From contig CAVYZF010000001.1 in assembly GCA_963772955.1 (NCBI GenBank), positions 1 through 64,000 on the forward strand: a stretch of 64,000 nucleotides of DNA, written 5' to 3'. This document shows positions 44,065-51,432 of the stretch, piece by piece (within the stretch, counting starts at the first letter, position 1; the number at the start of each line of letters is the position of its first letter). Source of the stretch: Gp6-AA40 sp963772955 (GTDB lineage Bacteria; Acidobacteriota; Vicinamibacteria; Vicinamibacterales; UBA2999). A program made the translations under genes and the position numbers. The notes beneath the pieces were generated by a model. That model was not told the origin of the DNA and did not search any database. It saw only the letters and a list, made by a program, of their open reading frames with translations.

Positions 44065-45288
44065 GTGACGAGGCCGCCTCAGTGCCTGACAGTGCTCGCG
44101 CCGATCCGGCCTGACAACGAGTCCGGACTTCGCCAGCTGTTGCGTGCGATCGGTGACGACATCAACGGTAAAGACCTCGCCGCCGGACGAACTCGTCCAC
44201 ACATTGCATTCGTCCGCAGCCGACACATTCACTTCGCACGTTTTGCCATCCTGAACGATCCTGATCGCGGACCGGACAGATCGCGCCTGCTGTACACGTC
44301 GATCTACGACGGTAGCCTCGAGGCGCATCTCGATGAACTCGTCTCGATCACCTCGGACATGAATGCGATCTGGGGCGCCTGCGAAGGTTATACGGGCACC
44401 AACGAATTTCCGATGTTCGTCAACGCACGCACGCAGGAGCTCGCGGCGTACTACACTGCGTTCCGGGACGAAACGGTAGGAACCATCACCAGCGCCATCG
44501 ACGCGCGGCGGCGAGGTCAGGCGCTTCAGGATGGCGGTGGACCTCGCGTCCGGGCGACTTCTCGCGGACACCACGACAGTCTCTTGAGACGGGCGATCCG
44601 TGCGGCACCGATCGTGAGCGACGTGGTGCGAGCCGTGGCGCGAAGCGGATTCGGTCACGTCTACCACGGCACGCGCCGGATCGTGGCCAGCCTCGAGCGC
44701 TATCCCCTGTTCCGGTTGTTCAACTGGATCACCAGAAATCGAATCCCGCCGCTCAGGTCTCGTTTCAGCAGCCTGGTGCTCGATCAGCGCGCACCGTTCG
44801 AGCCGATCGTTCCGGGCGACGAGATTCCTGCGCGGGCTGCGGCAGGCGCGCCCGCGTTGCGCGAGGACGCCGTGGCGCAGAATCAGCTCACCGTCGTGAC
44901 CGTGATCGACCCCGCACGCATCGACCGGGTGCGAGCCGTGATGGCCGCAATCGATTCCTATGCCCGGCGCCTTGCGCCTCCCGGCTCGCTGATCGGGATC
45001 AGCACGATTCACTTCGCACGATGGCTGGTCATCGATCACGGGCGCCGGCTGTTGTTCGTCAGCGACTACGACGGCTCGTGGGAGAGCTACATCGACGAGT
45101 TCGCGGAGATGATCCTCACGGGGCTCGACGCCATCTGGGAGACCTCGCTCGGCATGCCTCCGGATGGTGCGAGAGACCTGCCCGCCTTCAAGCGTTTCCT
45201 GCGCAGCCACCAGGTGCCGTCGGATGTGTTCTACGCCGCTTACCCTGAGGAAACCGTGTTGAACGTCGCGACGGACCGCGGCCAATGA
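44065..45288 (+). CDS. Two-repeat protein coupled to the DyP peroxidase, unknown
   Basis: This 407-residue protein consists of two related halves joined by a helical linker (about 165-240). Half one has LTVLAPIRPDNESGLRQLLR, HIHFARFAIL, YTSIYDGSLEAHLDELVSIT and FPMFVNAR. Half two has LTVVTVIDPARIDRVRAVMA, TIHFARWLVID, LLFVSDYDGSWESYIDEFAE and LPAFKRFLRSHQVPSDVFYA. Each looks like a ferredoxin-like alpha/beta unit, the fold family that includes DyP itself. No catalytic residues are obvious. The start is GTG 44065. The gene overlaps the peroxidase start (ATGA), so a partner role is likely. Confidence 0.8.
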   Translation: MTRPPQCLTVLAPIRPDNESGLRQLLRAIGDDINGKDLAAGRTRPHIAFVRSRHIHFARFAILNDPDRGPDRSRLLYTSIYDGSLEAHLDELVSITSDMNAIWGACEGYTGTNEFPMFVNARTQELAAYYTAFRDETVGTITSAIDARRRGQALQDGGGPRVRATSRGHHDSLLRRAIRAAPIVSDVVRAVARSGFGHVYHGTRRIVASLERYPLFRLFNWITRNRIPPLRSRFSSLVLDQRAPFEPIVPGDEIPARAAAGAPALREDAVAQNQLTVVTVIDPARIDRVRAVMAAIDSYARRLAPPGSLIGISTIHFARWLVIDHGRRLLFVSDYDGSWESYIDEFAEMILTGLDAIWETSLGMPPDGARDLPAFKRFLRSHQVPSDVFYAAYPEETVLNVATDRGQ

Positions 45289-46778
45289 CGTCTCCGCTTC
45301 TCTCAGATAATGCCCTTCGCGACATTCAGGGCATCGCCACCAGCGGCTACGGACATCTCCGTTACACCGCGTATCTCTTCGTCATCATGACGAATGCGGA
45401 CGGCGCGCGCCGGTGGCTTTCGCAGATGGCCGACTCGATCACGTCGTCGCAACACCGAATCATTGGTCACGGCCTGCCCGAACACTGGCCGTCTGTTGCG
45501 GTGAACGTCGGAATCACCGCGGAAGGCCTTCGTGCGATCGGTCTTCCCGACGAAGTCCTGCGAACGTTTCCCGTGGAGTTTCAAGAAGGCATTGCGTCAG
45601 CCGAGCGGTCACGGATCCTTGGCGATACCGGCGCCAGCGCGCCGGAGACGTGGGAGATCGGCGGACCACGCACCGACCCGGTTCACGCCATGCTGCAACT
45701 CTTCGGGCCGGACGAGGCCACGCTCGACGGGTTGTGTCGTGTGCACCGCGACATTCTCACGGTCTCCGGCGGCGCGGTTGAACTTCCCGGCGGCCTGCAA
45801 CGAGGCTATCGACCTGACACGTTCACGGAGCCGTTTGGATTTCACGACGGCGTCGCGCAACCGTCGATTGCCGGTCTCTCCGGACATGGCGTGCCGACAG
45901 GAGAGTTCATTCTCGGATACGAGAATCACTACGGGCTGATACCGCCGACTCCTGTGGTGCCGCGCGAGATGAATCCCTCTCACACACTCCCTGTGCTCGA
46001 CAGTCCCTATCACTCACGCCAGCAACTCGGCGATCTCGGCCGAAACGGCTCATATCTGGTCTATCGAAAGCTTCACCAGGATGTCGCCGGCTTCTGGCAG
46101 TTCATGGCTCGCGAAGCTGCTCGCGAGGGCGATCCGGGTGCTGCACGGATGGTGTGGCTCGCATCGAAGTGCGTGGGACGGTGGCCATCGGGCGCACCGC
46201 TCACGCTGGCTCCTGACGCCGACCATCAGGGGCTCGCCGATCGCGACGACTTCTTCTACGAAGACGATCGCGACGGTCTTCGCTGCCCTTTGGGAGCGCA
46301 CATTCGGCGCACCAACCCGCGCGACGTGCTCAATCCGTATCCGCGTGCGCAGTCGTTGAGCATGACCGAAGCGCATCGCCTGCTCCGGCGCGGACGCGCC
46401 TATGGAACGCCGCTGTTCGAATCGCGGCAACTTCAACAGACGCCGGGCGCCGACCTCTTCAAGACGTTGGCGAACCTCCAGGACGATGGCCAGCCGCGCG
46501 GCGTGCACTTCTTTTGTGTGAATGCCAGCCTGAAAAGTCAGTTCGAGTTCGTCCAGCAGGCATGGTGCAACAACCCGCGCTTCGGAGGATTGAACGACAA
46601 CGTCGATCCTCTGACGAGCAGCCCGCGTCCGGCGGACTCGCCGAGTCGAATGACCATCCCGCGAGAGGATGGCGCTCTTCGCACAAATCCGTTGCCGCAG
46701 TTCGTGACCGTCAGAGCCGGCGCCTACATGTTTCTGCCGAGCCTGACCGCTCTCCGCTTCCTTGGCAGCGCGTATTAA
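45285..46778 (+). CDS. DyP-type haem peroxidase
   Basis: This 497-residue protein has the GxxDG signature GFHDGVAQPS with distal Asp 188 and the proximal haem ligand His 339 in PLGAHIRRTNPRD. The C-terminal part carries GVHFFCVNASLKSQFEFVQQ and FVTVRAGAYMFLPSLTALR. It oxidises dyes, phenols or lipid-like substrates with hydrogen peroxide. There is no signal peptide, so it is cytosolic unless escorted. It is the longer type seen next to the two-repeat protein at 44065, with which it overlaps by four bases. The stop codons of this gene and the convergent SRPBCC gene overlap. Confidence 0.93.
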   Translation: MTSPLLSDNALRDIQGIATSGYGHLRYTAYLFVIMTNADGARRWLSQMADSITSSQHRIIGHGLPEHWPSVAVNVGITAEGLRAIGLPDEVLRTFPVEFQEGIASAERSRILGDTGASAPETWEIGGPRTDPVHAMLQLFGPDEATLDGLCRVHRDILTVSGGAVELPGGLQRGYRPDTFTEPFGFHDGVAQPSIAGLSGHGVPTGEFILGYENHYGLIPPTPVVPREMNPSHTLPVLDSPYHSRQQLGDLGRNGSYLVYRKLHQDVAGFWQFMAREAAREGDPGAARMVWLASKCVGRWPSGAPLTLAPDADHQGLADRDDFFYEDDRDGLRCPLGAHIRRTNPRDVLNPYPRAQSLSMTEAHRLLRRGRAYGTPLFESRQLQQTPGADLFKTLANLQDDGQPRGVHFFCVNASLKSQFEFVQQAWCNNPRFGGLNDNVDPLTSSPRPADSPSRMTIPREDGALRTNPLPQFVTVRAGAYMFLPSLTALRFLGSAY

Positions 46779-47296
46779 GCGCCCCGGCCGCTGGCGCGAG
46801 CCAGCTCCTGCGCGACGTCGTCGAGACGGTCGTAGCTCAGCGCAGCGCCTTTCTCCATGCCGGTCTTCAGCACCATGTCTCGCACTTCGAGTGAAGGGTA
46901 GAGAGAGGTCGCCGTGAGCCGGGTCTGGCGGCCTTCGCGGGTCAGGAGTTGCGTCACGACCGATTCCACGTCGGGGAATGGTTCGAAGATCTCCGTGTAG
47001 ACGAGGCGCCCCGGCGCGGCAATCTCGCGGTAGACGCCATAGAACGCCGGAATCTGACCCTCAGGCCCGCTCCCGACGAAACGCCACGCTCCACCGACTC
47101 TCAGATCAATCTCGCAGACGGTGACTGAGTAGCGGTCGTCGAGATTTCCCCACCACCGTCTGACGTGTTCGGGCCTGGTCATTGCCTCGAACACCAGGTC
47201 AGGAGACGCATCGAAGAGACGCGTGACTGTGATTTCGCGCTCCGACGGCGTCGTCAGTGTGAACGTATCGCTATTTGCGGCGTGGCTTACGGGCAT
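46775..47296 (-). CDS. AHSA1/SRPBCC-family protein
   Basis: This 173-residue START-like (AHSA1) protein reads EREITVTRLFDASPDLVFEA, TRPEHVRRWWGN, DLRVGGAWRFV, then LVYTEIFEPFPDVESVVTQL. It probably has a hydrophobic ligand pocket. It follows and overlaps an ArsR-type regulator by 26 bases, the usual pairing for this family, in which the regulator controls its own operon. Ligand unknown. Confidence 0.92.
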   Translation of the reverse strand: MPVSHAANSDTFTLTTPSEREITVTRLFDASPDLVFEAMTRPEHVRRWWGNLDDRYSVTVCEIDLRVGGAWRFVGSGPEGQIPAFYGVYREIAAPGRLVYTEIFEPFPDVESVVTQLLTREGRQTRLTATSLYPSLEVRDMVLKTGMEKGAALSYDRLDDVAQELARASGRGA

Positions 47297-47630
47297 GTTT
47301 CTTCTCCTTGGCTTTCATCGTCTGCAGATAGCTCTCGAGTCGATCGAGGCGCATCTCCCAGATGTGGCGATAGCGCTCCGTCCATTCGGCGACGTCCTTG
47401 AGCGGGCCGGCGTCGATGCGACACGGCCGCCACTGCGCTTCTCGACCGCGCACGATCAGCCCCGCGTTCTCGAGCACGCGCAGGTGCTTGGAGACGGCGG
47501 GCATGCTCATGTCGAAGGGCTCGGCAAGCTCGGTGACCGAACATTCGGCGGTGGCCAGGCGCGCCAGAATCGCGCGGCGCGTCGGGTCGGCGAGGGCGGC
47601 GAACGTCGTGCTGAGGTGATCGGCTGGCAT
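47271..47630 (-). CDS. ArsR-family transcriptional regulator
   Basis: This 119-residue winged-helix protein reads FAALADPTRRAILARLATAE, CSVTELAEPFDMSMPAVSKH and LRVLENAGLIVRGREAQWRP. It has no metal-binding Cys pair, so it is not a metal sensor. The basic C-terminal tail (KAKEKKHARKPRRK) is unusual. It is translationally linked to the AHSA1 gene. A palindrome GTTAATTAAC lies 16 bases before the start at 47630. Confidence 0.93.
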   Translation of the reverse strand: MPADHLSTTFAALADPTRRAILARLATAECSVTELAEPFDMSMPAVSKHLRVLENAGLIVRGREAQWRPCRIDAGPLKDVAEWTERYRHIWEMRLDRLESYLQTMKAKEKKHARKPRRK

Positions 47631-47645
47631 GTGCTGAACCTATAA

Positions 47646-47655
47646 GTTAATTAAC
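47646..47655. promoter_or_regulatory. Palindromic operator candidate for the ArsR-type gene
   Basis: GTTAATTAAC is a perfect 10-bp palindrome in an otherwise GC-rich window, flanked on both sides by AACCTAT-type direct repeats (AACCTATAAG before, AACCTATTGG overlapping and after). It lies 16 bases upstream of the regulator start and 48 bases before the divergent tsaA-like gene. Confidence 0.45.
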
Positions 47656-47702
47656 CTATTGGTTTAGTATCCCACGTTCGCGGTCTCTGTCAAGCTCACG
47701 GC

Positions 47703-48119
47703 ATGACTCTGAAAGCTGCTCACGCGGCCGCCGGCACGTTGTGGTCGATCGGCGTGATCCGCTCCGACATCACCCTGCGTCGTGAGGCGCCAAAGCAGGG
47801 CGCCGAAGGCGCGCCCGATGTCTGGCTCGAAGTGAATCCGCTCGTTGCAGCGGGACTGATGGGCATTCAGCCAGGCGCCGAGCTCATCGTCATCACGTGG
47901 CTGCACCAGGGAATGCGTGATGTCCTGCAGGTTCACCCGCGATCGAATCCAAACAATCCCCTCACTGGCGTGTTCAACACACGATCACCCGACCGGCCGA
48001 ATCCACTCGGCCTTCATCCGGTGACGGTGCGTGAGATCGAGGGGAACCGTCTGCGCGTGGGTCCGTTAGAAGCGATCGACGGAACGCCCGTCGTCGACAT
48101 CAAGCCGGTGTTGTGCTGA
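47703..48119 (+). CDS. trmO: TsaA/TrmO-family tRNA N6-methyltransferase-like protein
   Basis: This 138-residue protein is the compact TsaA-like beta-barrel domain. The signature GVFNTRSPDRPNPLGLHPVT is intact, with WSIGVIRSD at the start and LEAIDGTPVVDIKP at the end. TrmO methylates t6A37 in some tRNAs with S-adenosylmethionine. The domain alone is shorter than E. coli TrmO (about 235 residues), so function is transferred with some caution. The gene starts at ATG 47703 and converges on the DUF5655 gene. Confidence 0.9.
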   Translation: MTLKAAHAAAGTLWSIGVIRSDITLRREAPKQGAEGAPDVWLEVNPLVAAGLMGIQPGAELIVITWLHQGMRDVLQVHPRSNPNNPLTGVFNTRSPDRPNPLGLHPVTVREIEGNRLRVGPLEAIDGTPVVDIKPVLC

Positions 48120-48128
48120 CGCCGATCG

Positions 48129-48569
48129 TCAGCGGCGCTTCGACGGCCTGGCTGTGGGCGTGTTGCCCGAGTAGTCGTAGGCCTCGCGCAGCCAGTCGGT
48201 GATCGGCGCCTCGACTTCGTCTCGATGCCTGACGTGGATCACGTGTGCGACTTTGGCCCTCGAGGCGCTATCGGCGCGCTTCACCTGGGGTGCTTTCACG
48301 GTACGGCCGAGAAAGACGCAGACCTCGAGGAAGCGCTTCTTCGGACGGACGAAGAAGTAGCACGACTTCCGCGCGAACATGACCGAGTTGTGCGACGCGT
48401 AGATACGTTGCTCGCCGAAGTCCGCGGCTGTTTCGCGCAGGCGTTCCCACGCGTCCCGCAGGTCTTCGGAGAGATCCTGAGTCAGCGCTGCTTCGGTGGT
48501 CGTCCAGCAGTCGTGGGCCTCACCTTCCTCGACCCACTGCTTGCAGTGATAGCACTCTCGACCCGCCAT
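48129..48569 (-). CDS. DUF5655 protein with zinc-knuckle-like N-terminus
   Basis: The ATG at 48569 has GGGA upstream; GTG at 48584 is possible. The N-terminus RECYHCKQWVEEGEAHDCW has a C-x2-C...H-x-C arrangement that may hold zinc. The remainder fits DUF5655: DLRDAWERLRETAADFG, SVMFARKSCYFFVRPKKRFL, RVKxVIH-like phrase AKVAHVIHVRHRDEVEAPIT and DWLREAYDYSGN. Role unknown; the domain is sometimes seen in nucleic-acid-binding proteins. A TATAAT-like box stands between this gene and the divergent VOC gene. Confidence 0.8.
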   Translation of the reverse strand: MAGRECYHCKQWVEEGEAHDCWTTTEAALTQDLSEDLRDAWERLRETAADFGEQRIYASHNSVMFARKSCYFFVRPKKRFLEVCVFLGRTVKAPQVKRADSASRAKVAHVIHVRHRDEVEAPITDWLREAYDYSGNTPTARPSKRR

Positions 48570-48642
48570 GACGATCCCGGGCACCGATTATACGGAGGTC
48601 CGGACAGCCGGATCCGCACGATCTCAAGGTATTGTTCATGCT

Positions 48643-49011
48643 ATGCGACTCGGTAGCGCGATGGTGTATGTGAAGGATCTTCCCCGCATGCGGGCCTTCT
48701 ACAGCGAGATGCTCGGCGTGAAACCGAGTAACGACACATGGACCGACACCTGGGCCGAATTCGACGCCGGCGGCGTCGGGTTCGCGCTGCACGCGATTCC
48801 GCCCGAGCTCGCCAGCCAGATTGAGATCACCACGCCCCCGCGAGCCCGCGGACAGAACCCCGTCAAACTCATTTTCGACGTGGACGATGTGGAGGCCGAA
48901 CGCGCGCGACTCGAGTTGCTGGGCATCACCATGGTGCAGCGACCCTGGGGCGCATGGGACGGCGTCGATCCGGAAGGAAACGTGTTCGGGATACGCGCGC
49001 CGGAAAACTAG
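48643..49011 (+). CDS. VOC (glyoxalase/bleomycin-resistance) superfamily protein
   Basis: This 122-residue single-domain protein reads AMVYVKDLPRMRAFYSEMLG, AEFDAGGVGFALHAIP, LIFDVDDVEAERARLELLGI and PWGAWDGVDPEGNVFGIRAP. It has two beta-alpha-beta3 units as in vicinal-oxygen-chelate enzymes. The metal ligand positions include His 53 (FALH) and Asp/Glu near the end, but the exact reaction is not evident. Convergent with the SMP-30-like gene. Confidence 0.88.
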   Translation: MRLGSAMVYVKDLPRMRAFYSEMLGVKPSNDTWTDTWAEFDAGGVGFALHAIPPELASQIEITTPPRARGQNPVKLIFDVDDVEAERARLELLGITMVQRPWGAWDGVDPEGNVFGIRAPEN

Positions 49012-49023
49012 GTCTCCCCGCGC

Positions 49024-50292
49024 CTAACGAGGGCGCTGCAGCTCTGCGGGCCACTTCAGACGAACGACGCGACCCTGCTCCTGTCGTTCAGCACCAAGCC
49101 CTTCATTCGCCAGATAGATGCCACGCGGTGACGGAACCGCCGACGCCACGGACGCGAGCGCATCTCCGTCGTAGAGCGCCGAATAGAGCGGCGTGCTCCC
49201 GTCCGGGCTCACGACCAGCACGCCAGTCTTCTGCGGCAACGCCGTCAGCAACCGCGCGGGCACTCTCATGAACAACGGCTTGACCCAGGCGTGCTCGTGC
49301 ACCCATGTCAGGAGCGGGCTTCGATCGGAAAACAGTGCCAGCCAGATGCGTCCCTCGGCGTCGCGGTCGATTCCATCGTCGAGACCCGTGATCCCGTCGA
49401 GCACGACTTCATCGCGTCCGGCTTTCGGGCCACTGAGGTAGAGGCGCGTCAGGCGAAAGAGTGAGGTCTGCGTCACCAGCACCGACTCTTCGCGCGATTG
49501 GCCGGGATGGAGGTCGTACACCACACCGTTGATGAAGTGAAATCCCTCGGCGATGAGACGCGTGGTATCGGTCGCGATGTCGTATCGCCACAGCCTGCTG
49601 TTCGGCGCCAGCGCGATCGCCTCATCGAGCGCGTCGTCGACTGTGGCACCTGTGTAATCGAACGGCTCAGTGAAGTAGATTCGACGGCCGTCCTCGGACA
49701 CGTCGAGGTTGTCGCAGACGATGAGCGGCCGTGTGGGGACGTCGATACCGGGGCCCAGTTCGGGCGCACCGGAGTCGTTGTCGGCGTACACGATCGGGCG
49801 CTCGTGCATCAGATCAGTGGCTGGCACGTCGATGACCATCGACTCCACAGTGCGAGTGTCGAGCGACAACCTGTAGAGCCCGACACGTTCTTCGGCGACG
49901 CCGCCCGAATACGATCGCGACGCGCAGAAGTAGAAGCGATTCGGATCGCCGGGCGCCTCGTGAATGCCATACGCCATGAGCGGTGGGTCGACGAGCGCTT
50001 CGCCTGAACTATTCGCAAGATTGAGCCGCCAGATGCGACCGTCGATCGCCGTGACGAGAGCCGTCGTGCCGTCCTGAAGAAACGCCATGTCGTCAAAGGA
50101 CGGCACGTTCGACGGGAACTGCTCGAGTCCCGCAGCGAATTCCGCCGATCGATCGACAGCTCGAATCGCCTCGCCCGGCGCTCGATTGATGGTGATCGCC
50201 CCGGCAACTTCGATCTCGGGCCGGGGAGCCGCAACGAACCACCAGACGCCGGCCACGAGCAACAGCACGACGAGGATGACGAACCGCTTCAT
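49024..50292 (-). CDS. Membrane-anchored strictosidine-synthase/SMP-30-like propeller protein
   Basis: This 422-residue protein has an N-terminal helix RFVILVVLLLVAGVWWFVAA and then a six-bladed propeller: FDDMAFLQDGTTALVTAIDG, IVCDNLDVSEDGRRIYFTEP, GFHFINGVVYDLHPGQ and GLDDGIDRDAEGRIWLALFS. Calcium-dependent lactonases and strictosidine-synthase-like proteins share this fold. It overlaps the stop of the NAD-epimerase gene by four bases (ATGA) and stands next to the P450 operon, so it may act on an oxidised lipid or a lactone; the substrate is unknown. Confidence 0.85.
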   Translation of the reverse strand: MKRFVILVVLLLVAGVWWFVAAPRPEIEVAGAITINRAPGEAIRAVDRSAEFAAGLEQFPSNVPSFDDMAFLQDGTTALVTAIDGRIWRLNLANSSGEALVDPPLMAYGIHEAPGDPNRFYFCASRSYSGGVAEERVGLYRLSLDTRTVESMVIDVPATDLMHERPIVYADNDSGAPELGPGIDVPTRPLIVCDNLDVSEDGRRIYFTEPFDYTGATVDDALDEAIALAPNSRLWRYDIATDTTRLIAEGFHFINGVVYDLHPGQSREESVLVTQTSLFRLTRLYLSGPKAGRDEVVLDGITGLDDGIDRDAEGRIWLALFSDRSPLLTWVHEHAWVKPLFMRVPARLLTALPQKTGVLVVSPDGSTPLYSALYDGDALASVASAVPSPRGIYLANEGLGAERQEQGRVVRLKWPAELQRPR

Positions 50293-51323
50293 CGCACAGT
50301 GGCTTTGTGCTCGTGTGCGTGCGTCTGCGCATCACCCGAGTGAGGGTTTCGCAGCCAGCGGATGGTGTCGGCAAGTGTCTCGCTCAACGGCCGCGAAGAC
50401 CAACCGAGCTCGGCACGCGCCTTCGTGGTGTCGTACCAGGCGTAGCGCCCGATGATCTGGAGCGTTTCCCGTGTGAGCGGTGCAGGCTTGCCGCGAATCG
50501 AGCTGACGAGCTCGAGGAGGCGCACCAGTACTCGCAGCAGCATCGTTGGAGGGGTGAAGCGTGGTGCACGGACACCGGCGATTGATGCCGCCTGCTCGAG
50601 CAACTGGTTGACGGTGATGTTCTCCCCACTGAGCAGATATCGCTCACCCGATCGGCCGCGTTCGGCGGCAAGCACCACGCCGGACGCGAAGTCTCTGACG
50701 TCGAGCGCCCCAAAGCCGATGGGCAGTGTGAACGGCAGCTTCCCGGAGATCAGCTTCTGCAGGAGTTTGTTTGCCGGCGCGCCGACCGGATCGTCGGGAC
50801 CGAAGGTGAACGACGGACACACGGTCATGACCGCGAAGCTGGATGAGGCGTGCGCAAGCGCGTTCAGCTCGGCCTGCCGGCGAATGTTCGCGTACTGAAA
50901 GTCGAAGGCGTGCTCGCCCCAGTCGGCCGACTCGTCGAGTGGCGTCGGGTTTCTGTTCACACCGACGGCAAGTGCGCTTCCAGCGACGACGACGCGTGTG
51001 ACGCCACAGCCGGCAGCGGTCTCCAGCAGCTCGCGGGTGCCGGTGATGTTGATGCGCTGCATTTCCTCGGCGAGCGCCCTTCCGCTGCCGACACTGACCT
51101 TGAACGCCAGGTGCAACACTGTATCGACGCCAGAGCACGCCGCGCGCATGGCGCTGGAATCGTCCAGGTACCCTGCGCAGCGATGGACCTCGAGCTCGTT
51201 GAGCACATCCTGCCGGCCTTCGCGGAGCTCGAGGACGCGCGGACGGATCCCGGCGGCATTCAGCTTCTTCGCGACGTGATATCCCAAAAACCCGGTTGCG
51301 CCTGTGAGTAAGACTCTGTCCAT
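50289..51323 (-). CDS. NAD-dependent epimerase/dehydratase (extended SDR)
   Basis: The start is taken as ATG 51323 (MDRVLLTGATGFLGYHVAKK), giving 344 residues; an earlier ATG at 51344 adds seven. The NAD motif is TGATGFLG. The body has DTVLHLAFKVSVG, the active-site region AGSALAVGVNR, the YxxxR-like FQYANIRRQAE in place of YxxxK, VCPSFTFGPDDPVGAP and GALDVRDFASGV. It resembles dihydroflavonol-4-reductase or 3-beta-HSD types. The catalytic YxxxK is not clear (Y-A-N-I-R), which may mean altered activity. Its stop overlaps the start of the propeller gene. Confidence 0.82.
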   Translation of the reverse strand: MDRVLLTGATGFLGYHVAKKLNAAGIRPRVLELREGRQDVLNELEVHRCAGYLDDSSAMRAACSGVDTVLHLAFKVSVGSGRALAEEMQRINITGTRELLETAAGCGVTRVVVAGSALAVGVNRNPTPLDESADWGEHAFDFQYANIRRQAELNALAHASSSFAVMTVCPSFTFGPDDPVGAPANKLLQKLISGKLPFTLPIGFGALDVRDFASGVVLAAERGRSGERYLLSGENITVNQLLEQAASIAGVRAPRFTPPTMLLRVLVRLLELVSSIRGKPAPLTRETLQIIGRYAWYDTTKARAELGWSSRPLSETLADTIRWLRNPHSGDAQTHAHEHKATVR

Positions 51324-51432
51324 CCGCGGGAGCCTCCGGCCCACCCTCTAAACGCTCGGCACCGATCACCTGAACAGGGAAAGGTGCACCCATCTCATCA
51401 ATTGCTGAGACATTGCACTTGTTTCAGCAGGA

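Noticed and set aside
44050..45285. 411-codon open frame antisense to the two-repeat protein
   Set aside because: No domain, and the plus-strand gene overlaps the DyP start in a normal operon manner.
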